The notes beneath the pieces were generated by a model. It worked only from the letters and a program-made list of their open reading frames with translations, was not told where the DNA came from and ran no database searches. The translations under genes were made by a program, and so were the position numbers. Positions 1 through 7,698 of a stretch of 22,641 nucleotides of DNA are shown here, in pieces. Position 1 is the stretch's first letter. Each line of letters starts with the position of its first letter. Source of the DNA: Eubacteriales bacterium. GTDB lineage: Bacteria; Bacillota; Clostridia; Christensenellales; CAG-138. Location: positions 1 through 22,641 of the forward strand of contig JAQVRG010000005.1 of the NCBI GenBank assembly GCA_028701165.1, read 5' to 3'.

Positions 1-1
1 C

Positions 2-1306
2 CTGCCCCGCAGCGAGGAGGCCGAGCGCGCGCTGCTGGGCAGCATGATACTGGCGCAGAGTGCTGTGGAAGCCGCATTGGAGCGGCTGGTCAGCAGCGAC
101 TTCTTTTTGCCGCGCCATCAGGTCATCTTTGAGGCGATGAAAAAGCTAGCCGCGCAGGGCTGGGCTGTGGACGTGGTGACGCTGGCGGAAACGCTGCAGC
201 GGGAGGGCAAGCTGACCATGGCGGGCAACCTTGCGTATTTGGCGGAGCTTTCCATGGTGACGCCAACAGCCGCCAACGCGGAGAAGTATATCGCAATCGT
301 GGAGGAACGCTCCATTATGCGGCGGCTTGCTTATGCCGGCTGCGATATCACGAAGGACGCCACGGACGGCGCGAAGCCTTTGGAACAGATGCTGGACGAT
401 GCGGAACGCGTCGTTTACAACATTTCCATGGGCAAAAAGCAGGATACGCTTGTGCACATTAAGGACACGCTCATTGAAAGCTATGACCACATCGGGGAGC
501 TGATTAAGCACAAGGGAAGCATTGTGGGCGTGCCGACGGGCTTTACCGACTTGGATGAGATGACGAGCGGCCTGCAAAAAAGCGACTTGGTCATCATCGC
601 GGGACGACCCTCCATGGGCAAGACGGCGTTTGCGCTGAACCTCGCGCAGAACGCGGCGCAACGGGGGGCTACGGTATGCGTTTTCAGCTTGGAAATGTCA
701 GCCGAGCAGCTCGTTAAGCGCATGCTCTGCGCGGAAGCGGCGGTAGACATGCAGCATGTCAACAGCGGCGGCGTAGACGATAACGAGCTTTTGCGCATCG
801 CCGACGCGCTGCCCGCGCTTTCGGGCTGCAACATCTATATCGACGATAACGCGGCGGCGGGCGTGGCGGGTATCCGCAGCAAATGCAGGCGCTTGATGTC
901 GCGCGAAGGGCTTGATTTGGTCATTATAGACTATTTGCAGCTTATGCAGACCTCGGGCAAATCGGATAACCGCGTGCTGGAAATATCCGAGATCACGCGG
1001 TCGCTGAAAATCATGGCGCGCGAGCTTAACATACCCATCATTTTGCTCTCCCAGCTTTCACGAGGGCCCGAAGCGAGAAAGGATCACCGCCCCATGATGG
1101 CGGATCTGCGCGAATCCGGCGCTATTGAGCAGGACGCGGATCTTATCATGATGCTGTACCGTCCGGCCGTATACGGCGAAAGCGACGACAACGACACGGA
1201 GCTTATCATAGCCAAGCACCGAAACGGCCCTACGGGTACGGTGCATCTTGCGTGGATCGATAACGTCGCCAAGTTCACAAACGCCACCAACCGAGAGGAA
1301 TACTAA
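2..1306 (+). CDS. dnaB: Replicative DNA helicase DnaB (5' partial)
   Basis: Hexameric replicative helicase that unwinds DNA ahead of the replisome. The frame is open from base 2, and the first residues (LPRSEEAERALLGSMI) match the usual start of the DnaB N-terminal domain, so only some 10-15 residues are missing upstream; 434 residues are visible. The N-terminal DnaB domain is followed by the RecA-like C-terminal ATPase domain with a Walker A motif GRPSMGKT (DNA 602-625), a Walker B region VIIDYLQLM, and the C-terminal motifs SQLSRGPE and DLRESGAIEQDAD. The protein ends normally and shows no intein. The ATG at 44 is internal to the domain and is not the true start. A terminator-like hairpin follows directly. 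Identification is very secure. Confidence 0.97.
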   Translation: MPRSEEAERALLGSMILAQSAVEAALERLVSSDFFLPRHQVIFEAMKKLAAQGWAVDVVTLAETLQREGKLTMAGNLAYLAELSMVTPTAANAEKYIAIVEERSIMRRLAYAGCDITKDATDGAKPLEQMLDDAERVVYNISMGKKQDTLVHIKDTLIESYDHIGELIKHKGSIVGVPTGFTDLDEMTSGLQKSDLVIIAGRPSMGKTAFALNLAQNAAQRGATVCVFSLEMSAEQLVKRMLCAEAAVDMQHVNSGGVDDNELLRIADALPALSGCNIYIDDNAAAGVAGIRSKCRRLMSREGLDLVIIDYLQLMQTSGKSDNRVLEISEITRSLKIMARELNIPIILLSQLSRGPEARKDHRPMMADLRESGAIEQDADLIMMLYRPAVYGESDDNDTELIIAKHRNGPTGTVHLAWIDNVAKFTNATNREEY

Positions 1307-1321
1307 AAAGTAAAGTAAAAT

Positions 1322-1350
1322 AAAGGGGCGCCGCTCTGCGGCGCTCCTTT
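1322..1350. terminator. Bidirectional terminator between dnaB and the GntR gene
   Basis: A hairpin with arms 1328-1334 (GCGCCGC) and 1338-1344 (GCGGCGC) around a TCT loop. The stem is extended by a GGG/TCC stretch and flanked by AAA before and TTT after. It lies between two convergent genes, so it can serve both dnaB (+) and the regulator (-). Confidence 0.8.
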
Positions 1351-1387
1351 GCGTATCCCAGCGATTGGTCATAGGAGGCGTGAAACG

Positions 1388-2068
1388 CTATTTTTTATCC
1401 AGCCCCAAGGCGTTAATGGTATGGCGCATATGCAGGTTGAGCGCGCAGCTTGCGCCCTTGGCGTCGCGGCGCGTTAGAAACTCCATGATGAGTCTGTTGT
1501 CCGCCACGGTCAGTTCCTCCAGCACTTTTTGGTTGTTGGCGATTTCCATGGTCTCATGCACGGCGGAATTGATGATGGGGAAAAGCTGTATCATGAACTC
1601 GTTATGCGAGGCCTTGTTGATCAGCATATGGAACTGTTGGTCGCTTTCCGGCCATGCGGCGTCCCGCGCTTGAATTTCCCGGATCACCTTGTTTCCCTGC
1701 CCGCATATGCGCTCGACCTCCTCATCGGACGCGCGCACGCACGCAAGCGCGATACACTGCGGCTCGAAGATCAGGCGCATTTCATACAGATCTTTTAAAC
1801 GTACCCGCGCGCGCTCCAGCTTGCTAAAGCCGAAGCCGTTTTCGTATGCGTTATCCGTGATGAAGGTGCCCTTGCCGCGATGCACCTTCAATATGCCCTG
1901 CGCGACAAGGGAGCGTATGGCCTCGCGCAGCGTGGCGCGGCTTACGCCCAAGCGTTCGGAAAGCTCGTTTTCATTGGGCAGTTTATCGCCGGGAAGGAAG
2001 GCTTTTTCCGTAACGATCATGTCATAGAGCGCGTCCGCCGTGCGCTCGGCTAAGCTTTTTGCCGCCAT
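1388..2068 (-). CDS. GntR-family transcriptional regulator, FadR/FCD subfamily
   Basis: DNA-binding repressor or activator of 226 residues. An N-terminal winged helix-turn-helix spans about residues 5-72, with GVSRATLREAIRSL as recognition helix and KVHRGKGTFI as wing. An all-helical FCD ligand domain spans about 85-220. FCD proteins usually bind a metal through Asp and three His. Here D143, H147 and H213 are in suitable places, but the central EH position reads DN (N191), so metal binding may be altered. The ATG at 2068 has a good Shine-Dalgarno (AGGAGT, 2074-2079). The gene is divergent from the ptb-buk-VOR operon, and an inverted repeat typical of this family (2165-2175) lies in the shared upstream region, so it probably regulates that operon (inference). 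The ligand is unknown; an acyl-CoA, organic acid or amino acid would fit. Confidence 0.92.
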   Translation of the reverse strand: MAAKSLAERTADALYDMIVTEKAFLPGDKLPNENELSERLGVSRATLREAIRSLVAQGILKVHRGKGTFITDNAYENGFGFSKLERARVRLKDLYEMRLIFEPQCIALACVRASDEEVERICGQGNKVIREIQARDAAWPESDQQFHMLINKASHNEFMIQLFPIINSAVHETMEIANNQKVLEELTVADNRLIMEFLTRRDAKGASCALNLHMRHTINALGLDKK

Positions 2069-2133
2069 AATGTACTCCTATAAATATATTACGAATTCTT
2101 AGCGAAAAACGATTCTTTTTGTCCGCCCGAACA

Positions 2134-2163
2134 TTGACAAGGGACGTGCATATGGTGTAATCT
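2134..2163 (+). promoter_or_regulatory. Candidate promoter of the ptb-buk-VOR operon
   Basis: A perfect -35 box TTGACA (2134-2139) is followed after 18 bases by a weak -10 candidate TAATCT (2158-2163). The -35 is convincing and the -10 less so. The operator-like repeat at 2165-2175 begins just after it, where a bound repressor would block initiation. Confidence 0.5.
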
Positions 2164-2164
2164 G

Positions 2165-2175
2165 TTGTCATACAA
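2165..2175. promoter_or_regulatory. GntR/FadR-type operator candidate (TTGTCATACAA)
   Basis: A TTGT-N3-ACAA inverted repeat, matching the TNGT-N3-ACNA pattern known for FadR-subfamily GntR regulators such as FadR and LldR. It sits between the divergent regulator gene and the ptb operon, just downstream of a candidate -10 box. A wider imperfect symmetry (TGTTGT at 2163-2168, ACAACA at 2182-2187) surrounds it. Binding by the adjacent regulator is inferred. Confidence 0.6.
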
Positions 2176-2283
2176 TATGATACAACATCAGACAAGTTGT
2201 AGCAAGCACATTTTCATAACACGCTAGAGTTGAAAACCGTTCATAACCGAATAAACCCAATGGAAGACAGAGGAGAAATAGAG

Positions 2284-3189
2284 ATGCTGCATTCTTTTCA
2301 GGAACTGATCGAGAGCGTCAAGGGTGCGAACAGGCGCATTTCCGTGGCCGTAGCGCAGGATGAGGAAGTCCTTCTTGCCGTGAACGAGGCGTGTAAGCTG
2401 GGCATCGTCAACGCGACGCTCGTGGGCGACGAGGCGGAGATACGCCGCATTGCCAAGGAAATCGGCGTGCCGTTGAATAACATGACCATCGTGGATGAGC
2501 CGGACAAGGCGGAAGCCTGCCGAAAGGCTGTCAAGATCGTACACGACGGGGAAGCGGACGTCGTGATGAAGGGCATTGTGGATACCTCCATTATACTCAA
2601 AGCCGTGCTGGATAAAGAGATCGGCCTCAGAGACGCGCCTGTGCTGTCCCATGTGGCCGTTTTTAACGTAGACGGCTTTGACCGTCTTCTGTATGTGACG
2701 GATTCCGCCATGTGCATTGCGCCCGATGTGGAGCAGAAGGCGCATATTATCGGCAACGCGGTGAAGGTGGCGCACGCGCTGGGCAACGAGAAGCCCGTTG
2801 TGACCTGCCTTTGCGCCGTGGAAAAGGTCAACCCCAAGATGCAGGCGACGCTGGACGCGGCGGAGCTGGTGGAGCGCAACAAGCGCGGCGAGATTACGGG
2901 CTGTACCGTTTGCGGTCCGCTCGCGCTGGATAACGCGATCAGCGAGGAAGCTGCCAAGCATAAGGGCATCAGCGATCCCAACGCCGGCAAAGCGGATATC
3001 CTGCTCGTACCCTTTATCGAGGCGGGCAATATCTTCTATAAATCCTTGACCTATATGGCAAAGGCGCACAACGCCGGCATGATCGTGGGCGCAAAAGCGC
3101 CGGTGGTCGTGACCTCGCGCGCGGACAGCGACGAGACAAAGCTTAACTCCATCGCCCTTGCGATCGCTGTGGCGCGGCATAACGCGTAA
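2284..3189 (+). CDS. ptb: Phosphate butyryltransferase (Ptb)
   Basis: Cytosolic enzyme that converts butyryl-CoA, or a branched short-chain acyl-CoA, and phosphate into acyl-phosphate and CoA. The 301 residues from the ATG at 2284 belong to the phosphate acetyl/butyryltransferase family and equal the usual Ptb length. Family features seen are the N-terminal segment ISVAVAQDEEVLLAV, VMKGIVDTSIILKAVL, the GPLALDNAIS segment and the C-terminal VPFIEAGNIFYKSL region. I chose 2284 over a TTG 54 bases upstream because GAGGAGA lies about 9 bases before the ATG and the extra residues are not family-like. First gene of the operon; butyrate kinase follows 13 bases later. The neighbouring VOR genes suggest branched-chain acyl-CoA substrates rather than classical butyrate formation (inference). 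Confidence 0.93.
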   Translation: MLHSFQELIESVKGANRRISVAVAQDEEVLLAVNEACKLGIVNATLVGDEAEIRRIAKEIGVPLNNMTIVDEPDKAEACRKAVKIVHDGEADVVMKGIVDTSIILKAVLDKEIGLRDAPVLSHVAVFNVDGFDRLLYVTDSAMCIAPDVEQKAHIIGNAVKVAHALGNEKPVVTCLCAVEKVNPKMQATLDAAELVERNKRGEITGCTVCGPLALDNAISEEAAKHKGISDPNAGKADILLVPFIEAGNIFYKSLTYMAKAHNAGMIVGAKAPVVVTSRADSDETKLNSIALAIAVARHNA

Positions 3190-3202
3190 GAAAGGAACGT
3201 TC

Positions 3203-4276
3203 ATGAAGAGCTACAAAATCCTGGCCTTGAATCTTGGCTCCACCTCTACAAAGCTCGCCGTGTTCGAAGGCGGAGAACAAAAGATGGAGCAGGTGCTTCG
3301 CCATACGCAGGAGGAGATGGGCGCCATCAAAACGATGGCGGATAACGCGGCGTTTCGCAAGCCCCTCATCCTAGCCTTTTTAAAGGAAAACAACGTTGAT
3401 TTGAAAAGCTTTGACGCTGTGGTCGGCCGCGGCGGCTTGATGCGCCCCATACCGGGCGGCACCTACGCCGTGAACCAAGCGATGCTTGACGACCTGGCAA
3501 GCTGCAAGTACGGTTCACACGCTTCGAATTTGGGCGGTATACTCGCAAGCGAGATCGCGTCAGAAATCGGCGTTCCCGCCTATATTGTGGATCCCGTGGT
3601 GGTGGACGAGATGGAGGATGTGGCAAGGCTTTCCGGTCACCCTTCCTTTAAGCGCCGCACCTGCTTCCACGCGCTCAACCAAAAAGCGATCGCCAAGCGC
3701 TATGCGTCCGAAGTCGGCGTGCCGTATACGGAGCTGAACCTAATCGTAGCGCACATGGGCGGCGGCGTCACGGTAGGCGCGCATATGCGTGGCCGCGTGA
3801 TCGACGTCAACAACGGCTTGGACGGCGAAGGCCCGTACTCCGCGGAGCGTCCGGGCGGCCTGCCTGCGCTGGAGGTTATGCGCGTAATGGATTCGGGCGA
3901 GTTGGGCGATTACGCCGCGATGAAGCGTACGCTTACCTCCCGCTGCGGCTTGATCGCGTACCTTGGCACCAATAACGGCATCGAGGTCGGCGAGCGTATC
4001 AAAGCGGGCGATAAGGAAGCGGAGCTTGTGTATCGCGGCATGGCCTATCAGATCGCCAAGGAGATCGGGGCGATGGCGGCGGTGCTCTACGGCGAGGTGG
4101 ACGCGATCCTTTTGACCGGCGGCTTTGCGTACGATAAGACGCTTATGGGCTGGATTACGGAGCAGGTGAAGTTTATAGCGCCTGTGAAGGTCTACCCCGG
4201 TGAGGACGAGATGGGGGCGCTGGCGGCGGGCGCGCTGCGGGTGCTTGCCGGCGAAGAAGAGGTCAAAACATACTGA
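3203..4276 (+). CDS. buk: Butyrate kinase (Buk)
   Basis: Transfers phosphate from butyryl-phosphate or a branched acyl-phosphate to ADP, giving the free acid and ATP by substrate-level phosphorylation. The 357 residues match the usual butyrate kinase length. The acetate/butyrate kinase (ASKHA) fold is shown by the N-terminal phosphate loop NLGSTSTKLAVF (residues 10-21), HMGGGVTVGAH (about 184-194) followed by the DGEGPYSAERPGG segment, and the C-terminal nucleotide loop LTGGFAYD (about 304-311). The ATG at 3203 was preferred to upstream in-frame starts because it has an AAAGGAA ribosome site and begins with the family-typical sequence MKSYKILALNLGS. Its TGA shares one base with the ATG of the next gene, indicating translational coupling. 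Confidence 0.94.
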   Translation: MKSYKILALNLGSTSTKLAVFEGGEQKMEQVLRHTQEEMGAIKTMADNAAFRKPLILAFLKENNVDLKSFDAVVGRGGLMRPIPGGTYAVNQAMLDDLASCKYGSHASNLGGILASEIASEIGVPAYIVDPVVVDEMEDVARLSGHPSFKRRTCFHALNQKAIAKRYASEVGVPYTELNLIVAHMGGGVTVGAHMRGRVIDVNNGLDGEGPYSAERPGGLPALEVMRVMDSGELGDYAAMKRTLTSRCGLIAYLGTNNGIEVGERIKAGDKEAELVYRGMAYQIAKEIGAMAAVLYGEVDAILLTGGFAYDKTLMGWITEQVKFIAPVKVYPGEDEMGALAAGALRVLAGEEEVKTY

Positions 4277-4950
4277 TGAAGAAGCGCATTCAAATCATCA
4301 CGGGGCATTACGGCAGCGGGAAAACGGAGTTCGCCGTCAATTTAGCGCTCCAATACGCCGACGCGGGCGTGAAAACAGCGCTGGCCGATTTGGATATCGT
4401 GAACCCGTATTTTCGTTCCACCGAACGGCGGAGTCTGCTTGAGGCGCACGGCGTGCGCGTGATTACGACTTCGTTTTCCGGCTATGTCGATCTCCCGGCG
4501 ATCACGCCCGAGGTACTGACTCTGTTTGACGATCCTTCCTATCACGGCATCATCGATATGGGCGGCGATCCGGAGGGGGCGCATGTGCTGGGACGGTTTG
4601 AAAAGCAGCTTGCCCGCGAGGACTGCGATGTGCTGTGCGTGCTCAACGCCAACCGTCCCGAAACCAAAACCGTTGAAAAGGCTGTGCTGTATCTTCGCGG
4701 TATCGAGCAAGCGAGCGGCCTTAAGGTAACGGGGCTTGTCAACAACACGCATCTGTGCAGGGAAACGGGCGTGGAGGACATATTGAAGGGCGCCGCGCTT
4801 GCGCGCGCGGTTTCCGAGGAAACCGGCATAGAGGTCGCGTATCACGCGGTGGAGCGTAAGTTTGCGGAGCAGGTACGGTATCAATTGGGCGAAGGGGAGC
4901 TTCTGCCCATCGATATATATATGTGCAAGCCTTGGGAATTCGGCTTGTAA
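4276..4950 (+). CDS. P-loop ATPase of the SIMIBI (MinD/ParA/CobQ-like) type
   Basis: A 224-residue soluble NTPase of unknown role. The sequence shows a canonical Walker A motif GHYGSGKT (residues 10-17), a ParA/MinD-like switch segment ADLDIVNPYFRS (37-48), a Walker B-like IIDMGGDPEG (92-101) and a base-specificity-like GLVNNTHL (153-160), all in the SIMIBI order. There is no membrane segment and no DNA-binding domain. It overlaps the buk stop codon by one base and precedes the ferredoxin gene by 25 bases, so it is clearly part of the operon. Iron-sulfur cluster loading or other maturation of the ferredoxin oxidoreductase would fit, by analogy with Mrp/NBP35 and CooC, but this is inference; it lacks their typical CxxC motif. 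Confidence 0.8.
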   Translation: MKKRIQIITGHYGSGKTEFAVNLALQYADAGVKTALADLDIVNPYFRSTERRSLLEAHGVRVITTSFSGYVDLPAITPEVLTLFDDPSYHGIIDMGGDPEGAHVLGRFEKQLAREDCDVLCVLNANRPETKTVEKAVLYLRGIEQASGLKVTGLVNNTHLCRETGVEDILKGAALARAVSEETGIEVAYHAVERKFAEQVRYQLGEGELLPIDIYMCKPWEFGL

Positions 4951-4975
4951 ATTAAAGAGGAGGAACTTTGGAATT

Positions 4976-5188
4976 ATGGCTGGAAAAGTAACGTTTTGCC
5001 AGGACAGATGCAAAGGCTGCGAGCTGTGCGTAAGCGTCTGTCCCAAAGGGATCATCGTCATCGACCAAGAAGTGACGAATCGCAAGGGCTACCATCCCGC
5101 GGCGGTCAAGGAGATGGATAAGTGCATCGCCTGTGCAAGCTGCGCGAAGATCTGTCCGGATTCGATCATCACGGTGGAAAGACTGTAG
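4976..5188 (+). CDS. 2x[4Fe-4S] ferredoxin-type delta subunit of 2-oxoacid:ferredoxin oxidoreductase
   Basis: A 70-residue electron-transfer subunit with two [4Fe-4S] binding motifs: C12, C15, C18, C22 followed by Pro, and C50, C53, C56, C60 followed by Pro. The two motifs are separated by an unusually long linker with KGYHPA, typical of KorD/VorD/PorD delta chains rather than free clostridial ferredoxin. The ATG at 4976 has a strong GAGGAGG site, though the spacing of about 12 bases is long; upstream in-frame codons offer no better start. It precedes the alpha-subunit gene by 15 bases. It probably passes electrons from the catalytic beta subunit to external ferredoxin. Confidence 0.9.
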   Translation: MAGKVTFCQDRCKGCELCVSVCPKGIIVIDQEVTNRKGYHPAAVKEMDKCIACASCAKICPDSIITVERL

Positions 5189-5203
5189 GAAGGGGAACGA
5201 AAA

Positions 5204-6265
5204 ATGGAAAAAGAACTTTGGAAAGGCAATGAAGCCATCGCAGAAGCCGCCATACGCGCGGGCTGCAAGTATTTCTTCGGTTATCCCATCACCCCGCAGA
5301 CGGAGGTTCCCGAATACCTCTCTTTGCATCTGCCCGAGATCGGCGGCTGCTTTTTACAGGCGGAGAGCGAAGTGGCGGCGATCAACATGGTCTACGGCGC
5401 GGGCGGCTGCGGCGTGCGTGTTATGACGTCCTCCTCCTCTCCCGGAATCAGCCTCAAGCAGGAAGGTATCACCTATCTTTGCGGCTCTGAGGTTCCCTGC
5501 GTGATCATCAACGTTATGCGCGGCGGCCCTGGCCTTGGTACCATTCAGCCCGCGCAGGGCGATTACTACCAAGCCACACGCGGCGGCGGCAACGGCGACT
5601 ATCGTACGCCGGTTCTTGCGCCCGCCAACGTGCAGGAAGCCGCGGACTTCGTGCGCATGGCATTCGATATTGCGGATATCTACCGCAACCCCGTTATGGT
5701 GCTTGCCGACGGCATGATCGGCCAAATGATGGAAGCTGTTGAGTGGCACGATATCGAGAAGCGCGAGCTGCCCGCAAAGCCTTGGGCGACCACGGGCACG
5801 CAGGGCAAGCGCGAGCATAACGTGATCAATTCCCTCTACATCCAGCCCGAGCCCTGCGCCGAGCATAACGAGAAGCTTGAGAAGAAGTATAAGCTGATCG
5901 AGGAGAAGGAGACCCGCTACGAAGAGATCGACGCCGAGGGCTGCGAGGTCCTCTTTACGGCCTATGGCACGACGTCCCGCGTTTGCCGGGCTGCGATGAA
6001 GCTGCTGGCGGACGAGGGCATCAAGGCTGGCCTGTTCCGTCCTATCACGGTGTGGCCCTTCCCCTATGCACAGCTTAAGAAGGCTGCCGCGCAGAACAGT
6101 GTGAAGGCCGTTGTGGTCGCCGAGCTGTCGCTGGGGCAGATGATCGACGACGTAAAGATCGCGCTGGAAGGCTCCAAGCCCATTTCCTTTATCGGCAAAG
6201 CCGGCGGTTTGGTTCCTACGCCGCGTGAGGTTGCGGACGCTGCCAAGAAGGCAATCGGGAGGTAA
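5204..6265 (+). CDS. vorB: 2-oxoacid:ferredoxin oxidoreductase alpha subunit, VorB-like
   Basis: Alpha subunit of the enzyme that oxidatively decarboxylates a 2-oxoacid with CoA and ferredoxin, giving acyl-CoA, CO2 and reduced ferredoxin. The 353 residues contain the pyrimidine-binding domain: GNEAIAEAAIRAGC at the start, GYPITPQTE (26-34), QAESE (52-56), TSSSSPG (75-81) and RGGPGLGT (106-113). The transketolase C-terminal-like domain II begins near residue 248 (VLFTAYGTTSRV). These segments resemble proteins annotated as 2-ketoisovalerate ferredoxin oxidoreductase subunit VorB more than pyruvate enzymes. Substrate assignment to branched-chain oxoacids is inference; 2-oxoglutarate or aromatic oxoacids remain possible. 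The beta-subunit gene follows 5 bases later. Confidence 0.88.
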   Translation: MEKELWKGNEAIAEAAIRAGCKYFFGYPITPQTEVPEYLSLHLPEIGGCFLQAESEVAAINMVYGAGGCGVRVMTSSSSPGISLKQEGITYLCGSEVPCVIINVMRGGPGLGTIQPAQGDYYQATRGGGNGDYRTPVLAPANVQEAADFVRMAFDIADIYRNPVMVLADGMIGQMMEAVEWHDIEKRELPAKPWATTGTQGKREHNVINSLYIQPEPCAEHNEKLEKKYKLIEEKETRYEEIDAEGCEVLFTAYGTTSRVCRAAMKLLADEGIKAGLFRPITVWPFPYAQLKKAAAQNSVKAVVVAELSLGQMIDDVKIALEGSKPISFIGKAGGLVPTPREVADAAKKAIGR

Positions 6266-6270
6266 GAAGA

Positions 6271-7020
6271 ATGGCTATTGTATATCAGAAATCCAAAGGC
6301 TTAACGGATAAAGAGCTGCATTACTGCCCGGGCTGCACACATGGTATCGTGCATAAGCTTGTGGCGGAAACACTGGAAGAACTGGGCATTATCGGCACGA
6401 CCATCGGCGTGGCGCCGGTCGGCTGCTCGGTATTTGCTTATGATTATTTTTCCTGCGATATGCACGGTGCTGCACACGGCCGTGCGCCTGCGGTGGCTAC
6501 GGGCATTAAGCGCGTTTCGCCTCCGGGCACCACGGTATTTACCTATCAGGGTGACGGCGATCTAGCCGCCATCGGTACGGCGGAGATCGTGCAGGCCGCC
6601 ATGCGTGGGGAGAAGATCACGGTCATCTTCATCAACAACGCGATCTACGGTATGACGGGCGGCCAGATGGCGCCTACGACGCTGATCGGCCAGAAAACGA
6701 CCACTTCGCCGCTGGGCCGCACAAAGGAGCACGCGGGCATGCCCATTAAAATGTGCGAGCTTTTGTCTACACTCGATGGCTGCGTGTACGCGGAGCGCGT
6801 GTGCGTAACGGATATCCCCAACCTTAACAAGGCGAAGAAAGCCATTCGCAAGGCCTTTGAGCTTCAGCAGCAAAACGCCGGTCTTACCTTTGTCGAGGTG
6901 CTGGCAGCGTGTCCCACCAACTGGGGCAAGCCGCCCATCAAAGCCGTGGAGTGGCTCAAGGAGAACATGATCCCGTATTACCCCTTAGGGGTTTACAAAG
7001 ATTCTGCGGAGGTGAAGTAA
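6271..7020 (+). CDS. 2-oxoacid:ferredoxin oxidoreductase beta subunit (TPP-binding)
   Basis: Catalytic subunit that binds thiamine diphosphate. The 249 residues contain the TPP/Mg motif beginning GDGDLAAIG at residue 94 and ending at INNAIYGMTGGQ (121-132). Cysteines at C19 and C22 (CPGC), C52 (VGCS) and C214 (ACPTNW) occupy the places of the proximal [4Fe-4S] ligands in this family. Length and order match the KorB/VorA type of four-subunit oxidoreductases. It lies 5 bases after the alpha gene and its stop is one base from the gamma start, so all subunits should be made together. Confidence 0.92.
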   Translation: MAIVYQKSKGLTDKELHYCPGCTHGIVHKLVAETLEELGIIGTTIGVAPVGCSVFAYDYFSCDMHGAAHGRAPAVATGIKRVSPPGTTVFTYQGDGDLAAIGTAEIVQAAMRGEKITVIFINNAIYGMTGGQMAPTTLIGQKTTTSPLGRTKEHAGMPIKMCELLSTLDGCVYAERVCVTDIPNLNKAKKAIRKAFELQQQNAGLTFVEVLAACPTNWGKPPIKAVEWLKENMIPYYPLGVYKDSAEVK

Positions 7021-7021
7021 C

Positions 7022-7558
7022 ATGACGAATGATATTATTATCTCCGGCTTTGGCGGACAGGGCGTTATGGCCATCGGCAAGACGCTGACGGAAGCGGGCA
7101 TGAAGGAAGGCAAGGAAGTATCCTGGCTGCCCTCTTACGGCCCCGAAATGCGCGGCGGTACGGCGAATTGCAGCGTCGTCCTCTCCGACGAGCTGATCGT
7201 TTCCCCCATCGTGCTGGAGCCGAGCGAGCTGATCGCTATGAACCTGCCTTCGCTGATCAAATTCGAGCCCACAGTGAAAAAGGGCGGCACGATATTCGTC
7301 AACAGCTCCGTTGTAGACCAAAAGGTCACCCGCACGGACGTGCGCGCGGTCTATGTGGACTGCATCAAGATCGCGGAGGAGCTGGGTAATTCCAAGGTCG
7401 CCAACATGGTCATGCTGGGCGCGTATATTGAGGCGATGAAGAACCTCTCCACCGATACCATCAAGGAAATGCTGGTGCATATGTTCACCGGCCCCAAAGC
7501 GAAGCTTGTAGACCTCAATATCGAGGCGCTCAAGCGCGGCGCGGCATGCGTTAAGTAA
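7022..7558 (+). CDS. 2-oxoacid:ferredoxin oxidoreductase gamma subunit
   Basis: A 178-residue gamma chain, which in this family forms the domain that helps bind CoA. It shows the N-terminal glycine-rich loop GFGGQGVMAIGK (9-20) and the conserved SYGPEMRGGTANCSV segment (38-52) of the KorC/VorC/PorC family, with a normal length. It begins one base after the beta-subunit stop codon. It is the last gene of the tightly packed operon; a strong hairpin follows at 7566-7602 before the aminotransferase gene. Confidence 0.92.
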   Translation: MTNDIIISGFGGQGVMAIGKTLTEAGMKEGKEVSWLPSYGPEMRGGTANCSVVLSDELIVSPIVLEPSELIAMNLPSLIKFEPTVKKGGTIFVNSSVVDQKVTRTDVRAVYVDCIKIAEELGNSKVANMVMLGAYIEAMKNLSTDTIKEMLVHMFTGPKAKLVDLNIEALKRGAACVK

Positions 7559-7565
7559 GAAAACG

Positions 7566-7602
7566 TTCCCGGGAAATACCCCCATGAGGTATTTCCCGGG
7601 GA
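7566..7602 (+). terminator. Strong hairpin after the VOR operon
   Basis: A perfect 13-bp stem (7568-7580 with 7588-7600, including CCCGGG) around a seven-base loop, with weak extension at the base. The downstream bases (GAATCCGTTTAT) lack a real T-run, so it may be a weak terminator, an attenuator, or an mRNA-stabilising 3' end rather than a full stop. Confidence 0.6.
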
Positions 7603-7698
7603 ATCCGTTTATCTGCATATCCTATTGCATAACATTGAAATTCACCATCTTCTCTATAGACAAAACCATAGAAAACATCATAAGGAGGAACACCACCC

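Noticed and set aside
2224..3204. 326-residue open frame on the minus strand opposite ptb
   Set aside because: It mirrors ptb almost exactly, is rich in His and Arg as expected for antisense of a high-GC gene, and has no family signature.
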